From positions 36,305,701-36,369,700 of the forward strand of contig OX637399.1 in assembly GCA_951799425.1 (NCBI GenBank): 64,000 bases of DNA, written 5' to 3'. Each line of letters starts with the position of its first letter. Position 1 is the first letter of the stretch. Below, piece by piece: positions 11,757-25,300 of this stretch. Position numbers and translations under genes: made by a program. The stretch is from Ilex aquifolium (lineage: Eukaryota > Streptophyta > Magnoliopsida > Aquifoliales > Aquifoliaceae). The notes below the pieces were generated by a model. The model was not told where the DNA came from. It did no database searches and was given only the letters and a program-made list of their open reading frames with translations.

Positions 11757-13322
11757 TAATATATTGGTTAGGGTTTCAAGTTCTCTTTGCAATGCCGCAA
11801 GAATTAGCTCAATCCGAGTTCGGGAGAAAGAGTTATGTCGGATATAATATTTCATTTTAAAGGAGGACTACTTATTACACAAAACTTGCGTTACAATAGA
11901 GTCCATGCTAGAGGATTTTTCATGACTTTTGATGTGAATAAAATGGTTAGGGATTGAAGAATTCTTTACAATGCCGCAAGAATCATCTTAATCAGAGACC
12001 GGAGCAAAAAGTTATGTATGAAATACTGAAGATTGGGAAATTACTTTTTTTTGCCTTGTGGAGGGGAATGGCCAACTATACCAAACTTCCATCACAATTT
12101 CGAACTTGTTAGAAAATGAATCACCAATTTTGATCTGAATATATTTGTTAGGGTTTCAAGTTCTCTTTGCAATGCCGTAAGTATTAGCTCAATCCGAGTT
12201 CGGGAGAAAGAGTTATGTCGGATATAATATTTCATTTTAAAGGAGGACTACTTATTACACAAAACTTGCGTTACAATAGAGTCCATGCTAGAGGATTTTT
12301 CATGACTTTTGATGTGAATAAAATGGTTAGGGATTGAAGAATTCTTTACAATGCCGCAAGAATCATCTTAATCAGAGACCGGAGCAAAAAGTTATGTCAG
12401 AAATACTGAAGATTGGGAAATTACTTTTTTTTGCCTTGTGGAGGGGAATGGCCAACTATACCAAACTTCCATCACAGTTTCGAACTTGTTAGAAGATGAA
12501 TCACCAATTTTGATCTGAATATATTTGTTAGGGTTTCAAGTTCTCTTTGCAATGCCGTAAGTATTAGCTCAATCCGAGTTCGGGAGAAAGAGTTATGTCG
12601 GATATAATATTTCATTTTAAAGGAGGACTACTTATTACACAAAACTTGCGTTACAATAGAGTCCATGCTAGAGGATTTTTCATGACTTTTGATGTGAATA
12701 AAATGGTTAGGGATTGAAGAATTCTTTACAATGCCGCAAGAATCATCTTAATCAGAGACCGGAGCAAAAAGTTATGTCAGAAATACTGAAGATTGGGAAA
12801 TTACTTTTTTTTGCCTTGTGGAGGGGAATGGCCAACTATACCAAACTTCCATCACAATTTCGAACTTGTTAGAAGATGAATCACCAATTTTGATCTTAAT
12901 ATATTGGTTAGGGTTTCAAGTTCTCTTTGCAATGCCGCAAGAATTAGCTCAATCCGAGTTCGGGAGAAAGAGTTATGTCGGATATAATATTTCATTTTAA
13001 AGGAGGACTACTTATTACACAAAACTTGCGTTACAATAGAGTCCATGCTAGAGGATTTTTCATGACTTTTGATGTGAATAAAATGGTTAGGGATTGAAGA
13101 ATTCTTTACAATGCCGCAAGAATCATCTTAATCAGAGACCGGAGCAAAAAGTTATGTCAGAAATACTGAAGATTGGGAAATTACTTTTTTTTGCCTTGTG
13201 GAGGGGAATGGCCAACTATACCAAACTTCCATCACAATTTCGAACTTGTTAGAAAATGAATCACCAATTTTAATCTGAATATATTTGTTAGGGTTTCAAG
13301 TTCTCTTTGCAATGCCGTAAGT

Positions 13323-16300
13323 ATTAGCTCAATCCGAGTTCGGGAGAAAGAGTTATGTCGGATATAATATTTCATTTTAAAGGAGGACTACTTATTACAC
13401 AAAACTTGCGTTACAATAGAGTCCATGCTAGAGGATTTTTCATGACTTTTGATGTGAATAAAATGGTTAGGGATTGAAGAATTCTTTACAATGCCGCAAG
13501 AATCATCTTAATCAGAGACCGGAGCAAAAAGTTATGTCAGAAATACTGAAGATTGGGAAATTACTTTTTTTTGCCTTGTGGAGGGGAATGGCCAACTATA
13601 CCAAACTTCCATCACAGTTTCGAACTTGTTAGAAGATGAATCACCAATTTTGATCTTAATATATTGGTTAGGGTTTCAAGTTCTCTTTGCAATGCCGCAA
13701 GAATTAGCTCAATCCGAGTTCGGGAGAAAGAGTTATGTCGGATATAATATTTCATTTTAAAGGAGGACTACTTATTACACAAAACTTGCGTTACAATAGA
13801 GTCCATGCTAGAGGATTTTTCATTACTTTTGATGTGAATAAAATGGTTAGGGATTGAAGAATTCTTTACAATGCCGCAAGAATCATCTTAATCAGAGACC
13901 GGAGCAAAAAGTTATGTATGAAATACTGAAGATTGGGAAATTACTTTTTTTTGCCTTGTGGAGGGGAATGGCCAACTATACCAAACTTCCATCACAATTT
14001 CGAACTTGTTAGAAAATGAATCACCAATTTTGATCTGAATATATTTGTTAGGGTTTCAAGTTCTCTTTGCAATGCCGTAAGTATTAGCTCAATCCGAGTT
14101 CGGGAGAAAGAGTTATGTCGGATATAATATTTCATTTTAAAGGAGGACTACTTATTACACAAAACTTGCGTTACAATAGAGTCCATGCTAGAGGATTTTT
14201 CATGACTTTTGATGTGAATAAAATGGTTAGGGATTGAAGAATTCTTTACAATGCCGCAAGAATCATCTTAATCAGAGACCGGAGCAAAAAGTTATGTCAG
14301 AAATACTGAAGATTGGGAAATTACTTTTTTTTGCCTTGTGGAGGGGAATGGCCAACTATACCAAACTTCCATCACAGTTTCGAACTTGTTAGAAGATGAA
14401 TCACCAATTTTGATCTGAATATATTTGTTAGGGTTTCAAGTTCTCTTTGCAATGCCGTAAGTATTAGCTCAATCCGAGTTCGGGAGAAAGAGTTATGTCG
14501 GATATAATATTTCATTTTAAAGGAGGACTACTTATTACACAAAACTTGCGTTACAATAGAGTCCATGCTAGAGGATTTTTCATGACTTTTGATGTGAATA
14601 AAATGGTTAGGGATTGAAGAATTCTTTACAATGCCGCAAGAATCATCTTAATCAGAGACCGGAGCAAAAAGTTATGTCAGAAATACTGAAGATTGGGAAA
14701 TTACTTTTTTTTGCCTTGTGGAGGGGAATGGCCAACTATACCAAACTTCCATCACAATTTCGAACTTGTTAGAAGATGAATCACCAATTTTGATCTTAAT
14801 ATATTGGTTAGGGTTTCAAGTTCTCTTTGCAATGCCGCAAGAATTAGCTCAATCCGAGTTCGGGAGAAAGAGTTATGTCGGATATAATATTTCATTTTAA
14901 AGGAGGACTACTTATTACACAAAACTTGCGTTACAATAGAGTCCATGCTAGAGGATTTTTCATGACTTTTGATGTGAATAAAATGGTTAGGGATTGAAGA
15001 ATTCTTTACAATGCCGCAAGAATCATCTTAATCAGAGACCGGAGCAAAAAGTTATGTCAGAAATACTGAAGATTGGGAAATTACTTTTTTTTGCCTTGTG
15101 GAGGGGAATGGCCAACTATACCAAACTTCCATCACAGTTTCGAACTTGTTAGAAGATGAATCACCAATTTTGATCTTAATATATTGGTTAGGGTTTCAAG
15201 TTCTCTTTGCAATGCCGCAAGAATTAGCTCAATCCGAGTTCGGGAGAAAGAGTTATGTCGGATATAATATTTCATTTTAAAGGAGGACTACTTATTACAC
15301 AAAACTTGCGTTACAATAGAGTCCATGCTAGAGGATTTTTCATTACTTTTGATGTGAATAAAATGGTTAGGGATTGAAGAATTCTTTACAATGCCGCAAG
15401 AATCATCTTAATCAGAGACCGGAGCAAAAAGTTATGTATGAAATACTGAAGATTGGGAAATTACTTTTTTTTGCCTTGTGGAGGGGAATGGCCAACTATA
15501 CCAAACTTCCATCACAATTTCGAACTTGTTAGAAAATGAATCACCAATTTTGATCTGAATATATTTGTTAGGGTTTCAAGTTCTCTTTGCAATGCCGTAA
15601 GTATTAGCTCAATCCGAGTTCGGGAGAAAGAGTTATGTCGGATATAATATTTCATTTTAAAGGAGGACTACTTATTACACAAAACTTGCGTTACAATAGA
15701 GTCCATGCTAGAGGATTTTTCATGACTTTTGATGTGAATAAAATGGTTAGGGATTGAAGAATTCTTTACAATGCCGCAAGAATCATCTTAATCAGAGACC
15801 GGAGCAAAAAGTTATGTCAGAAATACTGAAGATTGGGAAATTACTTTTTTTTGCCTTGTGGAGGGGAATGGCCAACTATACCAAACTTCCATCACAGTTT
15901 CGAACTTGTTAGAAGATGAATCACCAATTTTGATCTGAATATATTTGTTAGGGTTTCAAGTTCTCTTTGCAATGCCGTAAGTATTAGCTCAATCCGAGTT
16001 CGGGAGAAAGAGTTATGTCGGATATAATATTTCATTTTAAAGGAGGACTACTTATTACACAAAACTTGCGTTACAATAGAGTCCATGCTAGAGGATTTTT
16101 CATGACTTTTGATGTGAATAAAATGGTTAGGGATTGAAGAATTCTTTACAATGCCGCAAGAATCATCTTAATCAGAGACCGGAGCAAAAAGTTATGTCAG
16201 AAATACTGAAGATTGGGAAATTACTTTTTTTTGCCTTGTGGAGGGGAATGGCCAACTATACCAAACTTCCATCACAATTTCGAACTTGTTAGAAGATGAA

Positions 16301-16696
16301 TCACCAATTTTGATCTTAATATATTGGTTAGGGTTTCAAGTTCTCTTTGCAATGCCGCAAGAATTAGCTCAATCCGAGTTCGGGAGAAAGAGTTATGTCG
16401 GATATAATATTTCATTTTAAAGGAGGACTACTTATTACACAAAACTTGCGTTACAATAGAGTCCATGCTAGAGGATTTTTCATGACTTTTGATGTGAATA
16501 AAATGGTTAGGGATTGAAGAATTCTTTACAATGCCGCAAGAATCATCTTAATCAGAGACCGGAGCAAAAAGTTATGTCAGAAATACTGAAGATTGGGAAA
16601 TTACTTTTTTTTGCCTTGTGGAGGGGAATGGCCAACTATACCAAACTTCCATCACAGTTTCGAACTTGTTAGAAGATGAATCACCAATTTTGATCT
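13323..16696 (+). repeat. 4-mer (1,520-bp) tandem duplication
   Basis: Bases 13,323-15,176 match 14,843-16,696 at an offset of 1,520. The unit is L(CACAGTTT), X, X, L, and carries the linked rare variants CATTACTTTT and GTTATGTATG in both copies. Boundaries are CCGTAAGT versus CCGCAAGA on the left, and ATCTTAAT (15,177) versus ATCTGAAT (16,697) on the right. Confidence 0.8.
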
Positions 16697-19600
16697 GAAT
16701 ATATTTGTTAGGGTTTCAAGTTCTCTTTGCAATGCCGTAAGTATTAGCTCAATCCGAGTTCGGGAGAAAGAGTTATGTCGGATATAATATTTCATTTTAA
16801 AGGAGGACTACTTATTACACAAAACTTGCGTTACAATAGAGTTCATGCTAGAGGATTTTTCATGACTTTTGATGTGAATAAAATGGTTAGGGATTGAAGA
16901 ATTCTTTACAATGCCGCAAGAATCATCTTAATCAGAGACCGGAGCAAAAAGTTATGTCAGAAATACTGAAGATTGGGAAATTACTTTTTTTTGCCTTGTG
17001 GAGGGGAATGGCCAACTATACCAAACTTCTATCACAGTTTCGAACTTGTTAGAAGATGAATCACCAATTTTGATCTCAATATATTGGTTAGGGTTTCAAG
17101 TTCTCTTTGCAATGCCGCAAGAATTAGCTCAATCCGAGTTCGGGAGAAAGAGTTATGTCGGATATAATATTTCATTTTAAAGGAGGACTACTTATTACAC
17201 AAAACTTGCGTTACAATAGAGTCCATGCTAGAGGATTTTTCATGACTTTTGATGTGAATAAAATGGTTAGGGATTGAAGAATTCTTTACAATGCCGCAAG
17301 AATCATCTTAATCAGAGACAGGAGCAAAAAGTTATGTCAGAAATACTGAAGATTGGGAAATTACTTTTTTTTGCCTTGTGGAGGGGAATGGCCAACTATA
17401 CCAAACTTCCATCACAATTTCGAACTTGTTAGAAGATGAATCACCAATTTTGATCTTAATATATTGGTTAGGGTTTCAAGTTCTCTTTGCAATGCCGCAA
17501 GAATTAGCTCAATCCGAGTTCGGGAGAAAGAGTTATGTCGGATATAATATTTCATTTTAAAGGAGGACTACTTATTACACAAAACTTGCGTTACAATAGA
17601 GTCCATGCTAGAGGATTTTTCATGACTTTTGATGTGAATAAAATGGTTAGGGATTGAAGAATTCTTTACAATGCCGCAAGAATCATCTTAATCAGAGACC
17701 GGAGCAAAAAGTTATGTATGAAATACTGAAGATTGGGAAATTACTTTTTTTTGCCTTGTGGAGGGGAATGGCCAACTATACCAAACTTCCATCACAATTT
17801 CGAACTTGTTAGAAAATGAATCACCAATTTTGATCTGAATATATTTGTTAGGGTTTCAAGTTCTCTTTGCAATGCCGTAAGTATTAGCTCAATCCGAGTT
17901 CGGGAGAAAGAGTTATGTCGGATATAATATTTCATTTTAAAGGAGGACTACTTATTACACAAAACTTGCGTTACAATAGAGTCCATGCTAGAGGATTTTT
18001 CATGACTTTTGATGTGAATAAAATGGTTAGGGATTGAAGAATTCTTTACAATGCCGCAAGAATCATCTTAATCAGAGACCGGAGCAAAAAGTTATGTCAG
18101 AAATACTGAAGATTGGGAAATTACTTTTTTTTGCCTTGTGGAGGGGAATGGCCAACTATACCAAACTTCCATCACAGTTTCGAACTTGTTAGAAGATGAA
18201 TCACCAATTTTGATCTGAATATATTTGTTAGGGTTTCAAGTTCTCTTTGCAATGCCGTAAGTATTAGCTCAATCCGAGTTCGGGAGAAAGAGTTATGTCG
18301 GATATAATATTTCATTTTAAAGGAGGACTACTTATTACACAAAACTTGCGTTACAATAGAGTCCATGCTAGAGGATTTTTCATGACTTTTGATGTGAATA
18401 AAATGGTTAGGGATTGAAGAATTCTTTACAATGCCGCAAGAATCATCTTAATCAGAGACCGGAGCAAAAAGTTATGTCAGAAATACTGAAGATTGGGAAA
18501 TTACTTTTTTTTGCCTTGTGGAGGGGAATGGCCAACTATACCAAACTTCCATCACAATTTCGAACTTGTTAGAAGATGAATCACCAATTTTGATCTTAAT
18601 ATATTGGTTAGGGTTTCAAGTTCTCTTTGCAATGCCGCAAGAATTAGCTCAATCCGAGTTCGGGAGAAAGAGTTATGTCGGATATAATATTTCATTTTAA
18701 AGGAGGACTACTTATTACACAAAACTTGCGTTACAATAGAGTCCATGCTAGAGGATTTTTCATGACTTTTGATGTGAATAAAATGGTTAGGGATTGAAGA
18801 ATTCTTTACAATGCCGCAAGAATCATCTTAATCAGAGACCGGAGCAAAAAGTTATGTCAGAAATACTGAAGATTGGGAAATTACTTTTTTTTGCCTTGTG
18901 GAGGGGAATGGCCAACTATACCAAACTTCCATCACAGTTTCGAACTTGTTAGAAGATGAATCACCAATTTTGATCTGAATATATTTGTTAGGGTTTCAAG
19001 TTCTCTTTGCAATGCCGTAAGTATTAGCTCAATCCGAGTTCGGGAGAAAGAGTTATGTCGGATATAATATTTCATTTTAAAGGAGGACTACTTATTACAC
19101 AAAACTTGCGTTACAATAGAGTTCATGCTAGAGGATTTTTCATGACTTTTGATGTGAATAAAATGGTTAGGGATTGAAGAATTCTTTACAATGCCGCAAG
19201 AATCATCTTAATCAGAGACCGGAGCAAAAAGTTATGTCAGAAATACTGAAGATTGGGAAATTACTTTTTTTTGCCTTGTGGAGGGGAATGGCCAACTATA
19301 CCAAACTTCTATCACAGTTTCGAACTTGTTAGAAGATGAATCACCAATTTTGATCTCAATATATTGGTTAGGGTTTCAAGTTCTCTTTGCAATGCCGCAA
19401 GAATTAGCTCAATCCGAGTTCGGGAGAAAGAGTTATGTCGGATATAATATTTCATTTTAAAGGAGGACTACTTATTACACAAAACTTGCGTTACAATAGA
19501 GTCCATGCTAGAGGATTTTTCATGACTTTTGATGTGAATAAAATGGTTAGGGATTGAAGAATTCTTTACAATGCCGCAAGAATCATCTTAATCAGAGACC

Positions 19601-20854
19601 GGAGCAAAAAGTTATGTCAGAAATACTGAAGATTGGGAAATTACTTTTTTTTGCCTTGTGGAGGGGAATGGCCAACTATACCAAACTTCCATCACAATTT
19701 CGAACTTGTTAGAAGATGAATCACCAATTTTGATCTTAATATATTGGTTAGGGTTTCAAGTTCTCTTTGCAATGCCGCAAGAATTAGCTCAATCCGAGTT
19801 CGGGAGAAAGAGTTATGTCGGATATAATATTTCATTTTAAAGGAGGACTACTTATTACACAAAACTTGCGTTACAATAGAGTCCATGCTAGAGGATTTTT
19901 CATGACTTTTGATGTGAATAAAATGGTTAGGGATTGAAGAATTCTTTACAATGCCGCAAGAATCATCTTAATCAGAGACCGGAGCAAAAAGTTATGTATG
20001 AAATACTGAAGATTGGGAAATTACTTTTTTTTGCCTTGTGGAGGGGAATGGCCAACTATACCAAACTTCCATCACAATTTCGAACTTGTTAGAAAATGAA
20101 TCACCAATTTTGATCTGAATATATTTGTTAGGGTTTCAAGTTCTCTTTGCAATGCCGTAAGTATTAGCTCAATCCGAGTTCGGGAGAAAGAGTTATGTCG
20201 GATATAATATTTCATTTTAAAGGAGGACTACTTATTACACAAAACTTGCGTTACAATAGAGTCCATGCTAGAGGATTTTTCATGACTTTTGATGTGAATA
20301 AAATGGTTAGGGATTGAAGAATTCTTTACAATGCCGCAAGAATCATCTTAATCAGAGACCGGAGCAAAAAGTTATGTCAGAAATACTGAAGATTGGGAAA
20401 TTACTTTTTTTTGCCTTGTGGAGGGGAATGGCCAACTATACCAAACTTCCATCACAGTTTCGAACTTGTTAGAAGATGAATCACCAATTTTGATCTGAAT
20501 ATATTTGTTAGGGTTTCAAGTTCTCTTTGCAATGCCGTAAGTATTAGCTCAATCCGAGTTCGGGAGAAAGAGTTATGTCGGATATAATATTTCATTTTAA
20601 AGGAGGACTACTTATTACACAAAACTTGCGTTACAATAGAGTCCATGCTAGAGGATTTTTCATGACTTTTGATGTGAATAAAATGGTTAGGGATTGAAGA
20701 ATTCTTTACAATGCCGCAAGAATCATCTTAATCAGAGACCGGAGCAAAAAGTTATGTCAGAAATACTGAAGATTGGGAAATTACTTTTTTTTGCCTTGTG
20801 GAGGGGAATGGCCAACTATACCAAACTTCCATCACAATTTCGAACTTGTTAGAA
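15345..20854 (+). repeat. 6-mer (2,280-bp) tandem duplication
   Basis: Bases 15,345-18,574 match 17,625-20,854 at an offset of 2,280, so the copies overlap as in a true tandem unit of six monomers (S L X X L X). One mismatch was noticed, A at 17,320 (GAGACAGG) against C at 19,600. The left boundary is CATTACT versus CATGACT; the right boundary is AGAAGATG versus AGAAAATG. Confidence 0.8.
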
Positions 20855-21557
20855 AATGAATCACCAATTTTGATCTGAATATATTTGTTAGGGTTTCAAG
20901 TTCTCTTTGCAATGCCGTAAGTATTAGCTCAATCCGAGTTCGGGAGAAAGAGTTATGTCGGATATAATATTTCATTTTAAAGGAGGACAACTTATTACAC
21001 AAAACTTGCGTTACAATAGAGTCCATGCTAGAGGATTTTTCATGACTTTTGATGTGAATAAAATGGTTAGGGATTGAAGAATTCTTTACAATGCCGCAAG
21101 AATCATCTTAATCAGAGACCGGAGCAAAAAGTTATGTCAGAAATACTGAAGATTGGGAAATTACTTTTTTTTGCCTTGTGGAGGGGAATGGCCAACTATA
21201 CCAAACTTCTATCACAGTTTCGAACTTGTTAGAAGATGAATCACCAATTTTGATCTCAATATATTGGTTAGGGTTTCAAGTTCTCTTTGCAATGCCGCAA
21301 GAATTAGCTCAATCCGAGTTCGGGAGAAAGAGTTATGTCGGATATAATATTTCATTTTAAAGGAGGACTACTTATTACACAAAACTTGCGTTACAATAGA
21401 GTCCATGCTAGAGGATTTTTCATGACTTTTGATGTGAATAAAATGGTTAGGGATTGAAGAATTCTTTACAATGCCGCAAGAATCATCTTAATCAGAGACC
21501 GGAGCAAAAAGTTATGTCAGAAATACTGAAGATTGGGAAATTACTTTTTTTTGCCTT
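20798..21557 (+). repeat. X-S pair marked by GGACAAC, duplicated at 23,458-24,217
   Basis: The X monomer here and the one at 23,458 are the only ones noticed with GGAGGACAAC in place of GGAGGACTAC. Both are AGAAAATG forms followed by S(CTTCTATCACAG). The offset is 2,660 bp, or seven monomers. The single T-to-A change opens a minus-strand reading frame in both places; this is a chance consequence. Confidence 0.7.
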
Positions 21558-22317
21558 GTGGAGGGGAATGGCCAACTATACCAAACTTCTATCACAATTT
21601 CGAACTTGTTAGAAGATGAATCACCAATTTTGATCTTAATATATTGGTTAGGGTTTCAAGTTCTCTTTGCAATGCCGCAAGAATTAGCTCAATCCGAGTT
21701 CGGGAGAAAGAGTTATGTCGGATATAATATTTCATTTTAAAGGAGGACTACTTATTACACAAAACTTGCGTTACAATAGAGTCCATGCTAGAGGATTTTT
21801 CATGACTTTTGATGTGAATAAAATGGTTAGGGATTGAAGAATTCTTTACAATGCCGCAAGAATCATCTTAATCAGAGACCGGAGCAAAAAGTTATGTCAG
21901 AAATACTGAAGATTGGGAAATTACTTTTTTTTGCCTTGTGGAGGGGAATGGCCAACTATACCAAACTTCTATCACAATTTCGAACTTGTTAGAAGATGAA
22001 TCACCAATTTTGATCTTAATATATTGGTTAGGGTTTCAAGTTCTCTTTGCAATGCCGCAAGAATTAGCTCAATCCGAGTTCGGGAGAAAGAGTTATGTCG
22101 GATATAATATTTCATTTTAAAGGAGGACTACTTATTACACAAAACTTGCGTTACAATAGAGTCCATGCTAGAGGATTTTTCATGACTTTTGATGTGAATA
22201 AAATGGTTAGGGATTGAAGAATTCTTTACAATGCCGCAAGAATCATCTTAATCAGAGACCGGAGCAAAAAGTTATGTCAGAAATACTGAAGATTGGGAAA
22301 TTACTTTTTTTTGCCTT

Positions 22318-25300
22318 GTGGAGGGGAATGGCCAACTATACCAAACTTCCATCACAGTTTCGAACTTGTTAGAAGATGAATCACCAATTTTGATCTGAAT
22401 ATATTTGTTAGGGTTTCAAGTTCTCTTTGCAATGCCGTAAGTATTAGCTCAATCCGAGTTCGGGAGAAAGAGTTATGTCGGATATAATATTTCATTTTAA
22501 AGGAGGACTACTTATTACACAAAACTTGCGTTACAATAGAGTTCATGCTAGAGGATTTTTCATGACTTTTGATGTGAATAAAATGGTTAGGGATTGAAGA
22601 ATTCTTTACAATGCCGCAAGAATCATCTTAATCAGAGACCGGAGCAAAAAGTTATGTCAGAAATACTGAAGATTGGGAAATTACTTTTTTTTGCCTTGTG
22701 GAGGGGAATGGCCAACTATACCAAACTTCTATCACAGTTTCGAACTTGTTAGAAGATGAATCACCAATTTTGATCTCAATATATTGGTTAGGGTTTCAAG
22801 TTCTCTTTGCAATGCCGCAAGAATTAGCTCAATCCGAGTTCGGGAGAAAGAGTTATGTCGGATATAATATTTCATTTTAAAGGAGGACTACTTATTACAC
22901 AAAACTTGCGTTACAATAGAGTCCATGCTAGAGGATTTTTCATGACTTTTGATGTGAATAAAATGGTTAGGGATTGAAGAATTCTTTACAATGCCGCAAG
23001 AATCATCTTAATCAGAGACCGGAGCAAAAAGTTATGTCAGAAATACTGAAGATTGGGAAATTACTTTTTTTTGCCTTGTGGAGGGGAATGGCCAACTATA
23101 CCAAACTTCCATCACAATTTCGAACTTGTTAGAAGATGAATCACCAATTTTGATCTTAATATATTGGTTAGGGTTTCAAGTTCTCTTTGCAATGCCGCAA
23201 GAATTAGCTCAATCCGAGTTCGGGAGAAAGAGTTATGTCGGATATAATATTTCATTTTAAAGGAGGACTACTTATTACACAAAACTTGCGTTACAATAGA
23301 GTCCATGCTAGAGGATTTTTCATGACTTTTGATGTGAATAAAATGGTTAGGGATTGAAGAATTCTTTACAATGCCGCAAGAATCATCTTAAATTGAGACC
23401 GGAGCAAAAAGTTATGTCAGAAATACTGAAGATTGGGAAATTACTTTTTTTTGCCTTGTGGAGGGGAATGGCCAACTATACCAAACTTCCATCACAATTT
23501 CGAACTTGTTAGAAAATGAATCACCAATTTTGATCTGAATATATTTGTTAGGGTTTCAAGTTCTCTTTGCAATGCCGTAAGTATTAGCTCAATCCGAGTT
23601 CGGGAGAAAGAGTTATGTCGGATATAATATTTCATTTTAAAGGAGGACAACTTATTACACAAAACTTGCGTTACAATAGAGTCCATGCTAGAGGATTTTT
23701 CATGACTTTTGATGTGAATAAAATGGTTAGGGATTGAAGAATTCTTTACAATGCCGCAAGAATCATCTTAATCAGAGACCGGAGCAAAAAGTTATGTCAG
23801 AAATACTGAAGATTGGGAAATTACTTTTTTTTGCCTTGTGGAGGGGAATGGCCAACTATACCAAACTTCTATCACAGTTTCGAACTTGTTAGAAGATGAA
23901 TCACCAATTTTGATCTCAATATATTGGTTAGGGTTTCAAGTTCTCTTTGCAATGCCGCAAGAATTAGCTCAATCCGAGTTCGGGAGAAAGAGTTATGTCG
24001 GATATAATATTTCATTTTAAAGGAGGACTACTTATTACACAAAACTTGCGTTACAATAGAGTCCATGCTAGAGGATTTTTCATGACTTTTGATGTGAATA
24101 AAATGGTTAGGGATTGAAGAATTCTTTACAATGCCGCAAGAATCATCTTAATCAGAGACCGGAGCAAAAAGTTATGTCAGAAATACTGAAGATTGGGAAA
24201 TTACTTTTTTTTGCCTTGTGGAGGGGAATGGCCAACTATACCAAACTTCCATCACAATTTCGAACTTGTTAGAAGATGAATCACCAATTTTGATCTTAAT
24301 ATATTGGTTAGGGTTTCAAGTTCTCTTTGCAATGCCGCAAGAATTAGCTCAATCCGAGTTCGGGAGAAAGAGTTATGTCGGATATAATATTTCATTTTAA
24401 AGGAGGACTACTTATTACACAAAACTTGCGTTACAATAGAGTCCATGCTAGAGGATTTTTCATGACTTTTGATGTGAATAAAATGGTTAGGGATTGAAGA
24501 ATTCTTTACAATGCCGCAAGAATCATCTTAATCAGAGACCGGAGCAAAAAGTTATGTCAGAAATACTGAAGATTGGGAAATTACTTTTTTTTGCCTTGTG
24601 GAGGGGAATGGCCAACTATACCAAACTTCCATCACAGTTTCGAACTTGTTAGAAGATGAATCACCAATTTTGATCTGAATATATTTGTTAGGGTTTCAAG
24701 TTCTCTTTGCAATGCCGTAAGTATTAGCTCAATCCGAGTTCGGGAGAAAGAGTTATGTCGGATATAATATTTCATTTTAAAGGAGGACTACTTATTACAC
24801 AAAACTTGCGTTACAATAGAGTTCATGCTAGAGGATTTTTCATGACTTTTGATGTGAATAAAATGGTTAGGGATTGAAGAATTCTTTACAATGCCGCAAG
24901 AATCATCTTAATCAGAGACCGGAGCAAAAAGTTATGTCAGAAATACTGAAGATTGGGAAATTACTTTTTTTTGCCTTGTGGAGGGGAATGGCCAACTATA
25001 CCAAACTTCTATCACAGTTTCGAACTTGTTAGAAGATGAATCACCAATTTTGATCTCAATATATTGGTTAGGGTTTCAAGTTCTCTTTGCAATGCCGCAA
25101 GAATTAGCTCAATCCGAGTTCGGGAGAAAGAGTTATGTCGGATATAATATTTCATTTTAAAGGAGGACTACTTATTACACAAAACTTGCGTTACAATAGA
25201 GTCCATGCTAGAGGATTTTTCATGACTTTTGATGTGAATAAAATGGTTAGGGATTGAAGAATTCTTTACAATGCCGCAAGAATCATCTTAATCAGAGACC

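Larger units (their letters stand above)
11757..22317 (+). repeat. Irregular zone of L, X and S monomers with nested duplications
   Basis: The order from 11,678 is L X X L X L X X L L X X L X S L X X L X S L X X X S L L, with no single period. The monomers are the same classes as in the 13-mer, reshuffled. Variant GTTATGTATG (TATG in place of CAG) marks six of them, near 12,018, 13,918, 15,438, 17,718 and 19,998 plus the 13-mer copies upstream. Nested duplications within it are listed separately. Confidence 0.8.

Noticed and set aside
20832-21026. Minus-strand 64-codon frame (also at 23,492)
   Set aside because: It opens through a single change, GGACTAC to GGACAAC, in two duplicated monomers. 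No other monomer carries it.
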